Shown one piece after another: positions 35,199-47,298 of a DNA stretch of 64,000 nucleotides; the first letter of the stretch is position 1; the number at the start of each line of letters is the position of its first letter. Source of the stretch: Alisma plantago-aquatica (taxonomy: Eukaryota; Streptophyta; Magnoliopsida; Alismatales; Alismataceae); NCBI GenBank assembly GCA_963693085.1, contig OY856409.1, positions 518,344,303 through 518,408,302 of the forward strand, in the 5' to 3' direction. Position numbers and translations under genes: made by a program. The notes under the pieces are model-generated. The model made no database searches and was not told the origin of the DNA. It was given only the letters and a program-made list of their open reading frames with translations.

Positions 35199-35589
35199 AC
35201 TACAAAAATAAAATGAAGATGCTTGAAGGGTGACCCCACTGTTTTGGATGACACTCTTATCATCTTAACATTGTGTAATATGAAAATCCATTTATGTCAA
35301 ACCCTTCGTAAGATAGAACATTCATTTTTTGTTTAAAGGTGAGAAATGTGATATTTTCAACAACATTATTTGGTATTTGAGATAGTTGAAATAAGACTTT
35401 ATCTTCAAACCACCTAATAAATATCTTATTATGCTCTCTAGCAAGCCACATTGTGCTATCTCGAGGTATTTTGTCTTGTTAAAATTGGTATATTCAGTGA
35501 TATAAATACCCATGTCATCAGTGTTGTGTAAAACATAGAAATGTGCTTGTTCCTATATATCGTGACTAATTACATACACTCGTGCTCCT

Positions 35590-36010
35590 AAAGTCCCTTT
35601 TCCAAAATAGGATGAATATTCTTTTTGTGGGAAGGATCTTCATTATAACTCAGAAAGTCATTGAAAAAGTCCATAACCTCCCTAGCCACATAACCCTCAA
35701 TAATACTCCCTTTAGGATGATAACAACTTTGAACATCACCTTATAAAAACACTCATGTATAGTTCAAAAGGATACATACAATGGAAGAAAACTGGACCCA
35801 AAATTTTCACTTCTCTAGTCAAATGGACAACAAGATGTACCATGATATCAAAGAATGAAGGAGGAAAATACATCTCAAGATGGAACAGGGTAATGACCAC
35901 CTCTCATTGGAACTTATTAAGATTCTTCAGATCAATAACTTTGTTGCATTGAGTGTTGAAGAAGAAACAAAGCTTGGTGATTGCAAACCTTACATGCTTC
36001 TAAAGTATCG
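35590..36010 (-). pseudogene. DUF4218 domain of CACTA transposase
   Basis: On the minus strand HCMYPFELYMS then, after a frame break, YHPKGSIIEGYVAREVMDFF can be read. This matches the 'WMYPFER...PEGSIAEGY' core of DUF4218. Stops follow at the GLYEHECM position. It lies between the TNP2-like region and DUF4216, the canonical order. Confidence 0.7.
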
Positions 36011-36664
36011 ATCAAATAGACACATGCAATATTTGTTGTATTAGAGTGTGGCAATCATGAGATTTAAGACCTATCAACTTCAAATCCTTCATTAATACCA
36101 ATCTATTAACATTGGAAGAGTATCCTCATGGTACCTTAACATTAACTGAGCATTCACAAAAAGTTCTCTTCTCCTGTCTAGACAACGTGTAACAAGCAGG
36201 AGGTAAATATGTTTTTCAATTATGGCTAACTTTTGTTGTTAATTTTTTTCTTATAACTATTTCATGTAGGTCTATTCTAGATTTGATGTCATATTAGTCT
36301 AACCTGGTATATTGAATAGAATATCAATGAGGCTATCACATACATTTTTCTCAACATACATGACATCAATACAATGCCTAACTACCAAAGAACTCCAATA
36401 AGGAAGATCCTAGAATATTGACCTCTTCATAAATAAAGATTTGTCACTTCATGTGGGAATAGTACATTGTGATCTATTATCAAATGCATTGACAAAGTCT
36501 TATACTCTTTCATAAACAATCTCCTGTGATATAAGTTTAGGGGAACTTTGTTCCTCAGTTGATCTATTGAATGCTTTGTGCAACCTTAGGTAAGGATGAA
36601 CTTTTGGAAGAAACCTTCAATGACCAAGATATATAGTTTTTTCACCATGTTTTACACATATTTA

Positions 36665-39110
36665 ATTAGTGTTCTTGTCACATATAAGGCATGCTTTGGG
36701 TTCTTTTATGTTGTATCCAGAAAAATTTCTATATGTTGGAAAGCCATTAATAGTGCAAAACAATATAGCATGCAAACAAAATGTCTCTCTACATGAAGCA
36801 TCATAGGTCATCACACCTTCTCCCTAGAGTTTCTTTAAGTCATCAATGAGAGGTTCAAGTAAAATATCAATATCATTAGCAGGTTGTTTGGGACTCCATA
36901 TCAACAAAGATAACATGACATACTTATATTTCATATGCAACAAGGGAGGAAGATTGTATGTAACAATCATAACATACCAAGTTCTATGTTGTATACTTAG
37001 TGTGCCATATGGATTCATCCCATCGGTAAAATCACAAGCCTTAGATTCCTAACTTCTTCACCAGATTTAGGAAACAATAAATCAATTTTCATCCATTATG
37101 GGGAATCAGAAACATGTTGTAGGATCTCGTCATTGTTTTTCTTTACCTCTGCATGCCAAGACAAATTCTGCACATCCATGGTATTGGCAAACACGCTTTG
37201 AAACCTTGATATTATAGGTAGATACCACATCACCTTGAATGGAGAGTCAGTTTTGGCCTTAACTAGAAGTCATCATTTGGTACCTTGATGCCCCACATTT
37301 TGGAAAATCTTTGAAATTAATATAGATCTTTTGAAGTAAACACATACATTTAGGCATGCATGTATCTGCTTAGCCTCCATTCTCATTGGACACAACATTG
37401 TTTTTGTTTTGTACGTTGAGATAGGAAGCTTGTTTCCTTTGTAAAGAATTTATTTTAACATGGACAACAATGATGTGAAGCTTTTGTTGCTTCATCTATT
37501 ATTAGCCATAAGAGTATAAAATCTCAACACAACACTCAACTTCATAAAATTAGTACAACCTAAGTATAACCGTCTCTCAGCAACATGCACAATGTTTGTA
37601 AATAGGGAAGGTAAATTAGTAAGATTTACCCCATAGCTATCTAGTGTCACACAAACCTTGTTTATCAGAATTGGTTCATTCACATCAATATTGTCAACAA
37701 TTTCTTCTTCAACAAAAGTACCTCTATCAATGTCTATTGATCTCATAGTAGGAAGCTCTCCATGATAGTACCATTATGTATAACCATGCATAATCATGTT
37801 TCGCATGGCATGGCTTTTGATTTTGTAAATAATGATGACTTTCAAGTTGTTACTACAATTCCTACATGGACAATAGAACTTATTGAATCAATGTTCTCTT
37901 CACATATAGGGCATGCTTTGGATCATTTAAAGTCGTATCCAGACAAATTCCCATGTGCTAGAAAATCATTAATAGTGCAAAATAACATAGCATGCTAACA
38001 AAATGTCTCTCTAGGTAAAGCATCATGGGTCATCACACCTTCTCCCCAGAGTTTCTTTAAGTCATCAATCAAAGGTTCAAGAAAAACATCAATATCATTG
38101 CAAGGTTGCTTGGGGCCCGATATCAACAAGGACAAAATGACGTACTTATTTTCATACATAACCAGGGAGGAAGATTGTATATAACAATCATAACAGTCCT
38201 TGTGCTATGCTAATGTATTGTATGGATTCATCTCATCAGTACAAATCCCAAGTATTATATTCTTGATGTCTTCATCAAAATTAGGGTACAATAAACTGAT
38301 TTTGTTCCATTGTGGGTAATCATACACATGTCGTAGGATCCCATCATTATTTTTCTTTACCTCTGCTTGCCAATATAAATTTTTTGCATCCATAGTATTG
38401 GAAAACAAGTGTGAGACCATGGAATTGTAGGTAGATACCACATTACCTTCGCAGGAGAGCCAGTTTTGGACTTACCTAAGGTCATCATTTTGTACCTTGA
38501 TGCCCCACATTTTGGACAATCATTCAAATTGATGTAGCCCTTTTGAAATAACACAGTCATTCAGGCATATATGTATCTTATTAGTCTCTTTCCCAATGGG
38601 AACAACATTTCCTTTAATTTGTATGTTGAGACTGGAAGCTCGTTTCCTTCAAATTTCTTTCAAAAAAGACAACAGAGACGTAAATCTTTTGTCCAAATAT
38701 ATATTGTTTGCCTTCAGAGTATCCAATAACTACACACCTTTAAAATTCATAAACTTAATACAACCTAAGTATAATAGTTTGTCACCATCATGTACAATGT
38801 TTCTAAATAAGGAAGGTGGATTAGTAAGATTTACCCCCACAACTATCTAGCATCCCATCAATCATGTCTATCAGAATATGTTCATTCACATCTACATCAT
38901 CGTCGGAAATTTATTCTTCAACACAAGTATTGTTGTTGACATCTACGAATCCCATAGTAGAAATCTCTCCAAGATGATACCACTTTGTATAGCCATGTAC
39001 AATCTTATTTCACATGGCATGACTTTTGATTTCGTCAACAATGTCGGCTTTCAAGTTGAAAATACAATTTCTACATGGACAATAGAACCTATATCCAAGT
39101 TGTTTTGTAT
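36665..39110 (-). pseudogene. CACTA transposase N-terminal/TNP2 region, tandemly duplicated
   Basis: Two diverged copies of one 1.22-kb module lie head to tail, about 37887-39110 and 36665-37886. GCATGCTTTGG at 37911 matches 36689, and the block CACCTTCTCCC.AGAGTTTCT occurs in both. Each module has a transposase-associated domain (FYCPCRNC, HGYT.WY) and a TNP2 start. The clearest, at 38560-38205, shows LNDCPKCGASRYK, PAKVMWYLP, LYWQAEVKKNNDGILRHVYD and TDEMNPY. The second module shows LSWHAEVKKNNDE and a similar context. Both have stops. The rest of TNP2 (36000-36665) is poorly readable. Confidence 0.7.
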
Positions 39111-39236
39111 GTTCCCTTACAAATCTCTTAAACTAATCAAGAGCGGTAACAAACTTCAGAGTGTGACAATTTGAAATGGACATTCATGATGGATCCATTC
39201 TATGATCATAGAGAAAATGAGTATTGAATTAGGTAT

Positions 39237-39335
39237 TCAGGGATTAGGATTTAGATATTAGGGTTTATCATTTAGGGTTTAGGATCTATAGATTTATGGT
39301 TTAAGGTTTAGGGTTTATAGTTTAGGGTTTAATAA
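39237..39335 (-). repeat. Telomere-like / telo-box cluster
   Basis: Degenerate TTTAGGG units recur on the plus strand (ATTAGGGTTTATCATTTAGGG and GTTTAGGGTTTATAGTTTAGGG-like runs). On the coding minus strand they read AAACCCTAA, the telo-box of many plant promoters. They lie about 130-230 bp upstream of the first recognisable transposase coding segment. It could be an interstitial telomere relic or a promoter element. Confidence 0.6.
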
Positions 39336-40429
39336 TGAATATGTACCACCTACCCCATTCTTGAACACCTAATCTCACTAGTCAGTGTATTATGTGTATT
39401 ATGTTTTCAAAATAATTTGACAACATTTCCTTGCAGTTCTCCAAGTACACTGATATAGATGGGAAAATATTCACCTACATATGTACTTCGAACAAATAAG
39501 GAAGTGTTGATGAAAAATCTTGAAAATTGAATACATATTATATACTTACATCTTAAGTGATATTAAGTGTTCAAGGACAATCTCAAACTAGGGACTATCC
39601 AAGATTTAGTCCTAAGAGTAAATCTTAGACAGGTATCTAGGACAACAAACTATATGTTTACATTACGATTTATAGTCTAGAGCTTAGGTAAATATAACAA
39701 TATCATATCATTTTTATATGTTTTAGGTTATTGATATAAATTCATTGTAACTAGTTATTATGTGAGAATATAAGCATAAAACATATAAAACCCTAGTATA
39801 ATTCATATCAATTTAGGTAAATTCATATATGTGTAAACCATATCAAGTTAATTAAATAATTATACAACAATTACATTCAACAATCATATATAAAAATTAT
39901 GCACTCAATAAATAATTATAATTAGATAGGAAGGAGAAGAAGGACCTTCCACAATAGAGGCAGAGGGCTCATAGAATTGGCAGAATGAGAAGCAGGGCAT
40001 AGTACGACTAGACGCTGGCAACAAGAAGCAAAAGTAGTGACAGTGACAATGGTTAATAGTTGGTGATGGTGGAGAGGTGACTTGAGGCTAGCAGTGGTGT
40101 CTTCCATGGAGGCGGGTAGTGGTGGTAGGTGGTGGCTGCACTAGTGGTGGATGTGTTGGCAACTGACGGTGGTGGTTGTGTTGGCACTTGGCGGTTGCAC
40201 TGGTGTTGGTTGGTGATGATGACAACGGCAACAACGACAGTGACGGAAGTTTGAGCAACAACTATGGTGGTGGTCAGCACAAGCACAAGAAGAAAACCAC
40301 GGTAGTAGAGAGTGATGAGTCAACTGAACTAGGTATTACAATGATGAAAAATAGAAATGGGGTAAAGAAATTTACAAATGCTATTAATTGAATTAATTGT
40401 CAATTGTTAGCAACAACGAATGAATAAGA

Positions 40430-40830
40430 CTTTAATCATCAGTTGTCAAAGAAAATTGATGTACAATTCAATCTATGTTGTCGGTTTACTTCCAAAAAAC
40501 TGATTCCATATGTACTTATCCCTATTAAAAACTCCAACCTCATTAAACCATGTGTCATGAGTTTCCCATAGAAATCAACACAATATCTCAATCTATGTCA
40601 TTGGTTACCCACAAAAGACTTACGCCACATGTACTTATCCCTAATAAAAAACATCAACCTCACTAAGACTTTAGTCATTTGTTTCTAACAAAAACCTGAT
40701 GACATAATTCACTCTCATTCGTCACTTGTCAATCAAAAAACCAACGACATATGTATTTAGCCCTGTTAAAAATTCCAACCTCGCTAAGTCATATGTTTTC
40801 AGTTTCTAGAAAAGAAGCAATGACATAACC
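40430..40830. repeat. Subterminal tandem repeats of the CACTA element
   Basis: At least three diverged units with a period of about 115-122 bp are marked by ACTTATCCCTATTAAAAACT (40516), ACTTATCCCTAATAAAAAAC (40634) and ATTTAGCCCTGTTAAAAATT (40756). Each is followed by CCAACCTC.CTAA and a GTTT..AAAA.C.GA.GACAT inverted motif. Subterminal repeats of this kind are the transposase-binding sites in characterised CACTA elements; binding here is inferred. Confidence 0.65.
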
Positions 40831-41297
40831 AAATTTGGAGGGAAATATTTTTGTAGGGTACGTAACTGAAACCCTATGTCATCGTTTCTTTTTTTAAAAA
40901 ATAACACCACATGTTTTTTGGAGGTAAAAATTTCCATGGTGGGCTTGATCTATGGCGTCGATTTTTTTGGAGTGAAACCAACGACAAAGCTTTCTTGGGG
41001 GCCAAACTTGTTTCATGGGAAGGGACTTGTTGTTGGTTTTCTAAAATTGACACAATGGGCCTAAATCAATTTTTTTTCTCTGAAAATTTTGAATTTTACT
41101 AGTTGTCTGAGATGTTGGTTCTTCACAAATAAACTGACCTAATAATAAAAGTGGTCTACGTATTTTTTCTCAATCGGAAAGACTTGACCAATACTAACAT
41201 TTTTTTTGTACCAGATGATGTTATAGGTATATAGGGTCAGTTTATTGTAAAAATGATGTTAAGGAAAGTGACATCACAGGTAAAAAATGTACTAGTG

Positions 41298-42394
41298 AGT
41301 AATTGTAATTGTTGAAGAAACCCTTACATGTTGGTGATGTTGCAAGATTAGTGGACGTTCAAGCTTGAAATTTCTTTCCTAACCTATTAGATATTAAATC
41401 CTTATTTGTTTGTTCATTTCTTCTCATCTTTACTTCTCTTGTATCTCCTCTATGCCTTCTTGAATGAATTCATCCAAAATTTGGTTTAGAAATCTTGACC
41501 CTTACCTAAAAATCATCTCTTCTCTCCTTCTTTTACCTAGTTGGAGATAGGTATGCAAATTTGCCCTTTAGGAGCTGTTCGGTGGAGTTTTGATCTGGGC
41601 TTTCATGCTCCTAGCTCTTGGAAATGTGTTCTTTCCTAATATGGGGATTTAACCTATGATTAGTGATCTTCTAATTCTATCCATAGACTATATAAAATCA
41701 CCTAATCTCATTAAATGTATGATATATGATCTAAAGATGGGTTTTTTTATTGGTCTTGGGTAAAAATTTGGGAACTTTAGTGTTTTTTCTTCTTTATTGT
41801 TACTTTGAAATTAAAAACAATATGATATTTTATTGTCATGTACTTAAAAGTTACAAACTTTGCATGTGGTTTCACCAAATTGTTGATATTAATGTTTTTA
41901 TAACTTTTAGCATATTAATCTTAAATGCTAGAATCTCTAAAAGAAACATTTGAATTATGTTTCTTATTATTTACATTTTAGAAAAATTTATATATGGATT
42001 ATGTATGGAAAAATTTTGGAAAAGGATAGGTTATAAATATGCTTTTTGGAGTTAATTCTTTTGATTTTCCGTCAAAAGTGAGTAATCATATAATTAGGTA
42101 GTGAACCCCTAATCACGTTGCTTCCTTCTACACTGTATAACTATCGAAATGTTTGAAATTTTGGAAAGTGAAATGGGTGTTCTTGTGGTGATCTACAAAT
42201 CATCTAAAGGTACTCATAGTCATTTATTGTTGAATGTACATAAGTTAGGGACTATACACTTGATGTATGGTCCCCTTGGTGACCTAAATTCACTTTTTTT
42301 GTTCAAGTTTGGTTGAGGGTGTAAAAGTGTTATATGGATGTCCTATCATTGTGATTTAAAAGATGCGAAATTTATACAATACATGTGATCTATG
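41298..42394. other. Unidentified AT-rich DNA between CACTA and Copia-2
   Basis: About 1.1 kb without coding sense or repeated block that I recognise. CTATG (42390-42394) directly precedes Copia-2. The partner target-site copy cannot be tested because the other LTR is truncated. Confidence 0.4.
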
Positions 42395-43806
42395 TGAAAA
42401 ACCACTAGAGGGGGGGTGAATAGGGTTTTAAAATTAATTTAACAATTATTTAACTCAAACAACCACAAATGAAAAAGTAAGAAGGAGACAAGGGATTTAG
42501 AGTGGTTCCTACCTTAGCAAATACTAAGGCAGTCAGTCCACTACCCGGTTGCTTACCCAACCGGGATTTGAAAGTATTAATTTTATTACCTTCACAAGGA
42601 ATTACACAAAATACAATACTTTCTTACACCCCTTTGAACAGCCTTCACTTTGAAGTAGATGCACCAACTTGAGGTAGCCTTCTTGAAGTAACTCCAAGCT
42701 CCCCCTTGAAGTAGCCTTCCTCTTAGAAGTAACCTCCCATTGCACCAGCCTTCTTGAAGTAGTTCAAAGTCTCCTTCTTCACCAAGAAGATTACAACCCT
42801 CTCCTATCTGCAGCCTCCAACCTAGGAGTAGCAAGGAGAGTACAAACAATGAAAGTGAACAAGAAAGGAAAACAGAAATTACAACTTATCCTTTGAAGCA
42901 CAAGGCTTGATTTGCCTATATCAAGCGTGTAGATCTCCTAACCAAAGTATATGGAAGTGTGATTGCTGTGGATAGGAGATACTAGCCTATAGGACACGAA
43001 TTTAGAGCAAGGTGAAGAGTAGCCAATTGCAAGTATTGCTCAATTTCTCAAAACAGGTTGCTAATGCAAGTGTATGCTCAAAGATTACTCAAGTATGGAA
43101 TCAAGTACTATTTGGTGTCCTAAGGCATGTCCTATTTATAGGAATGACCTATAAGTGCTTAAGGATGTTCTAGACACTTTCTAGGGGTTTCTAAGTGCTT
43201 AACTAGCCGTTAGGTATAAGTTAGTTGGATTAACAACGGCTAGATAATTAATTCTGCAGTTGCTGTCAGAGTCCATCTCGGTCGAGAAATTGTTGACCGG
43301 GATACCTTCTCGGTCGAAGTTTTGTCGACCGATAGGTACTCTGGATCAAGTATTTGCAACGTTCATCTCCAACTGCCAACTACCTTGTCAGCTGTGTCTA
43401 ACGGCTACCTGAGTCTTTCTCGGTCGAGAAGCTTGTCGACTGAGAGTGTCTCGGTCGAGGATTTTGTCGACCGAGATTGACCCTGTTTCAATTAAAATAC
43501 TAAATTGTATGTGAGTGTGCAAATGTGACACTATTGAAGGGGATGATCTATCTAAGTGTAGTGATTGGCTAGGGAGAATCTAACGCTTGATTTACATGAA
43601 GTCTAAGTACTTGTACATTATATATTTGTACAAGTTTACAATTGATTATATTTCATGAAATTTATAAGCATTCAAGCATATAGATTCCTTAGTACTTTGT
43701 CATCCACCTTATTCCTGCAACACTCAAGTAGCACGTTAGATAGACAAGAATGAAATGTTTGTCATTATCAAAACAAAGGGATTTACTGATGTCCATTTAG
43801 CCAACA
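42395..43806 (-). repeat. Copia-2 3' LTR
   Basis: The plus strand reads TGAAAAACCACTAGAGGGG to TTTAGCCAACA, 1412 bp, directly followed by the polypurine tract. A TATA box lies at 43131-43140 (minus TATAAATAGG) and a hairpin cluster at 43277-43475. The part 42395-43320 is repeated as the truncated 5' LTR; 43321-43806 has no partner. Confidence 0.92.
43277..43475 (-). promoter_or_regulatory. U3 cluster of four CTCGGTCGA/TCGACCGAG hairpins
   Basis: Four inverted repeats with 7-8 base loops. The best are at 43450-43475 (CTCGGTCGA, 8-base loop, TCGACCGAG, perfect 9-bp arms) and 43312-43334 (TCGGTCGA, AGTTTTG, TCGACCGA, perfect 8-bp arms). The unit at 43419-43444 has one mismatch, and the unit at 43277 is less perfect. 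The cluster ends about 135 bp upstream of the TATA box on the minus strand, as in Copia-1. The CpG-rich words stand out from the AT-rich surroundings. Confidence 0.75.
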
Positions 43807-44168
43807 ATCTCCCCCTTTTTGAAGATGACAAACATTTCCAAAATATAAATTAAGAAAATATAAAAACATGTGAGTTTCATACCTGAAGATTACCTTTGTG
43901 AATTTCTTCTCTTGTTTATAAAATGTGTGCTTATTATTCCCCATGAATTATAGAACATGAAATCCAATTCTTTAGGGAATATAGCAACTTTCAATATAAA
44001 GCCAAGAGTTTATGAAACTCATTGATTGAGTTTTTCACAATTACTAAGTTTTAATTTTTAGTGTTATTTCTCCCCCTTTGTCATTTCAAAAAGATATCCG
44101 TTAAAAAAATAAGAAAAACTCCCCCTTAATTAGATGTCCCATCAAATCCAATGAAGAAGATGTCCATT
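43807..44168 (-). other. Copia-2 3' untranslated region with repeated polypurine tracts
   Basis: ATCTCCCCCTTTTTGAAGA adjoins the LTR. TTCTCCCCCTTTGTCATTTC at about 44069 and ACTCCCCCTTAATT at about 44118 repeat the motif. This multiple-PPT arrangement matches Copia-1 and Sireviruses in general. No ORF lies between pol and LTR. Confidence 0.65.
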
Positions 44169-45312
44169 TTAAGAAGCACAAATATCAAAGAAAACATCTT
44201 CTAAAGGAGTGATAAGCAGTTGCCTCCTTATTTTGTTGAATTGGTCTAGTGGAAGTGGTTTTTTGAAAATATCAGCCAATTGATCGTCCGTATCAACATG
44301 ATGAAGAGAAACATGATTCTTAGAGATATGATCCCTTAAAAAGTGATGACGGATTTCAATATGTTTAGCTCGGCTGTGTAAAATAGGATTGTGTGCTAAG
44401 TTTATAGCGCTTGTGTTGTCACAAAAGATGGGCGTAGATGAAAGAGAAAAACGGTAATCGTTTAACACTTGTTGCATATAAAGCACTTGAGCACAACAGG
44501 ATCCGACTGCCATATATTCGGCTTCAGTTGTAGAGAGGGCAACCGTGTTTTGTTTCTTGCTAAACCAAGATACTAAAGCTCTTCCTAACAAGAAACAACC
44601 ACCACTAGTGCTTTTGCGGTCAAGTCGACAACCAGCATAATCAGCATCAGTATAAGCTTTAAAGTCCAAGGATTGTCCTTTTGGGTACCATAAGACAAAA
44701 CATGTGGTGCCAGCTAAATATCGAAGAATTCTTTTAACTGCTTGAAAGTGAGAGTGCATGGGTTGTGATTGAAATCGAGCACAAAGACCAACGAAAAACA
44801 TGATGTCCGGTCTAGAAGCGTTTAAGTAAAGCAAACTACCAATCATGGATCTATATAAGGAATCATCAATAGGTTCCCTATTTTCATCCTTATCAATTTT
44901 AATAGAGGTAGCCATAGGAGTAGTAGCATGTTTGCACTGATCCATCCCAAAACGTTTTAAGAGTTCTTTAGTATAATTTTCTTGGCTTATAAAAATCCCG
45001 GCAGGCGTTTGTTTAATTTGGAAACCAAGAAAGAAAGTTAGTTCACCCATGAGGCTCATTTCAAATTCTTTTTGCATAATGTCACTGAATTGTGTGCACA
45101 ATGATTCATTTGAAGCTCCAAAAATAATATCATCAACATATATTTGAACAACTAGAAAATCAGATGTATATGTTTTGAAAAATAAAGTAGAATCTGAATT
45201 TCCAATAGAAAACCCATTATCAAAAAGATATGTCTTGAGTCTTTCATACCAGTTCCTAGGTGCTTGTTTTAAACCATAAAGTGCTTTCTTAAGTTTATAA
45301 ACATAGTCACCT
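44169..45312 (-). pseudogene. Copia-2 pol part 3: RT C-terminus and RNase H
   Basis: From about 45310 the frame reads GDYVYKLKKALYGLKQAPR, then YVDD at 45140-45129 and the open stretch from Met at 45101. RNase H follows with TDADYAGCRLDRKSTSGGC, the STTEAEYMAVGS block, IFCDNTSAINLAHNP and HSRAKHIEIRHHFLRDHI. The frame is open to 44169 and ends DICAS. It is separated from the preceding part only by a one-base deletion in an A run near 45310. In the family, pol is one polyprotein. All expected RT and RNase H catalytic acids seen here are intact. Confidence 0.92.
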
Positions 45313-45990
45313 TTTCTGGTATTTCAAAACCAGGCGGTTGGGCAACATACACCTCTTCTTGAATAATTCCATTTAGAAACGCACTTTTTACATCCATTTG
45401 GTAGAGTTTGATGTTTTTATGTGCAGCAATAGCTAGTAACATTCTAATAACATCAAGTCTTGCTACTGGTGCATACGTTTCATCAAAGTCTATTCCCTCT
45501 TGTTGATTATATCCTTGTGCTACTAACTGAGCTTTATTCCTTATTACTTCCCCTGCCTCATTTAGCTTATTCCTAAAAACCCATTTAGTTCCAATGATGG
45601 TTTTATCTTGTGGTTTAGGAACTAAATCACATACATCATTTTTAGTGAATTGATTTAATTCTTCTTGCATTGCTATTATCCAATAGTCATCTTTAAGAGC
45701 TTCAGATACCTTCTTAGGTTCAATAATAGAAACAAAGGCCATGTTTGCAATATCCTTAAAAGAAGAACGATTTTTGACTTTATCATTGGGATTTCCAATA
45801 ATTAATTCTTGAGGATGATCCTTAATGAGTCTAGGTATAGGTTGTGTTTCAGCATTGTCATTGTTTGTAGTATTTTTCTCACTATCATTGGGTATGGACA
45901 AGTTGTCGAATTGATGAGTGAGATCAACGATTTCAGGATTTTCTGATTTTAGTTCTTCATGAAAAGAAATATGAATAGATTCCTCAACTT
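45269..45990 (-). pseudogene. Copia-2 pol part 2: RT N-terminus
   Basis: The open frame holds the integrase-RT linker (PIPRLIKDHPQELIIGNP), then MQEELNQFTKNDVCDLV, IGTKWVFRNKL, LVAQGYNQQEGIDFDETYAP, DVIRMLLAIAAH and LYQMDVKSAFLNG, typical of the RVT_2 reverse transcriptase. Sense continues upstream of its first Met (45901) to about 45990, where a one-base deletion separates it from the integrase frame. It ends in a spurious tail after PGFEIPEK because of the second deletion. Confidence 0.9.
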
Positions 45991-47259
45991 TCTAGAAATA
46001 GTGTTGTAGACTCTAAATGCTTTGCTAGAGGTAGAATATCCCAAGAAGAATGCTTTATGTGATTTAGAATCAAACTTATCTCTATCCTCTTTAATGTTTA
46101 AGATATAGCATGTGGATCCAAAGGTATGAAAATAGTCAACTCTAGGTTTCTTAGTATGTATTATTTCATATGGTGTTTTCTTCAAATAGGAGTGAACAGT
46201 TACTCTATTTAACACATAGCATGCGGTGTTTACAGCTTCAGCCCAAAAAGTTTTAGGTGTGTTATGTTCGAGCATCATAGTTCTGGCCATTTCTTGTAGT
46301 GATCGATTTTTCCTTTCAACTATACCATTTTGTTGTGGAGTGCGTGGAGCAGAAAAGTTGTGAGTGTATCCTTGAGATGTGCAAAATTCTTCAAATAAAT
46401 GATTCTCAAATTCTCCACCATGATCACTTCTAATGGTACATATTTTGTTTTGCAATAAATTTTCAATCTTAGAACAAAATTTTATGAAGACATGAATAGT
46501 GTCATCTTTGGTTGCAAGAAAATGTACCCATGTATATCTACTATAATCATCAACAATAACAAAACAATATCTTTTGCCACCAATAGATTGTGTCCTCATA
46601 GGACCAAATAAATCCATATGAATCAATTCTAAGGATCTACAGGTGCTAAGTACATGTTTGGCTTTAAAAGAGGTTTTTGTTTGCTTACCCAGGGTACATG
46701 GTTCACAATTTTCAACTTGATCAAAAGATAAATTTGGCAAACCACGAACAAGATCATATTTAACTAACTTTTTGATAACATGTGAACTAGCATGTCCTAA
46801 CTTTTTATGCCATAGATGGAAAGTGTTTTCATTTGCAAGTAAGCATTTTCCTACTACAGATTTCATAGAGTTAGGTCTAAGAATATAAAGGTTTCCAACT
46901 CGTTTTCCTTCATAAACAACATTTGTAGTGTTTTCTATTAATAACTTGCAGCAATGTTTGTTAAATAAAACATCATATCCACTATCGCATAATTGACTAA
47001 CGCTTATTAAATTATGGTGCAAACCATCAACGAGTAGAACATTCTTTATTTCGAGGTTTGTACCAATGTTACCTATTCCAACGATTTTACCTTTACCATT
47101 ATCTCCAAAAGTGACTGTTCCACTCTTCTTTTCTTCAAAAGTTTGAAACGCATCCTTGTTTCCGGTCATATGTTTGGAACATCCACTGTCGACCACCCAA
47201 TCCTGCATTAAAATGTAGGTTTTGGTACCCATGTGATGGTCCGATATGGTTAGAAGCAT
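45949..47259 (-). pseudogene. Copia-2 pol part 1: protease and integrase
   Basis: 436 codons from Met at 47259, in the same frame as gag but separated by a 345-bp spacer full of stops. The protease active site is DSGCSKHMTG (Asp 24). The GAG-pre-integrase finger has His 151, His 156, Cys 185 and Cys 188. The integrase triad is complete: Asp 216 (HMDLFGP), Asp 279 (SDHGGEF) and Glu 315 (NGIVERKN), with 35 residues between the last two. The frame leaves homology after NTISRK because of a one-base deletion near 45988, so the final residues are not genuine. Confidence 0.93.
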
Positions 47260-47298
47260 TTAATTACAGACTGAATAGGAAATCTGACTCAGAACTTC

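Larger units (their letters stand above)
30333..41297 (-). mobile_element. CACTA (En/Spm) DNA transposon, degenerate
   Basis: The left end reads CACTACACCTAAGG and the right end reads GTACTAGTG, giving CACTAGTAC on the minus strand. The flanks TGT and AGT match at two of three positions. Subterminal regions on both sides (about 30347-30830 and 40430-41290) repeat motifs of the type GTCGGTTTCT...AAAACTGACGACATA, as CACTA elements do. In element order the minus strand carries transposase-associated CPCRNC segments, a TNP2-like core, DUF4218, DUF4216 and a plant transposase (Ptta/En/Spm)-like segment. All are broken. Beyond the CACTA pentamer the terminal inverted repeats are weak, so the exact ends are provisional. 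Confidence 0.75.

Noticed and set aside
40053..40391. Overlapping Thr/Val/Pro-rich and Gly/Asn-rich open frames on both strands
   Set aside because: They come from GGTGGT-type low-complexity sequence within the CACTA element, and both strands are open for compositional reasons.
30333..41297. Perfect CACTA boundaries with a 3-bp target duplication
   Set aside because: The flanks are TGT and AGT (two of three match) and the inverted repeats beyond CACTA are weak, so the element is reported with provisional ends.
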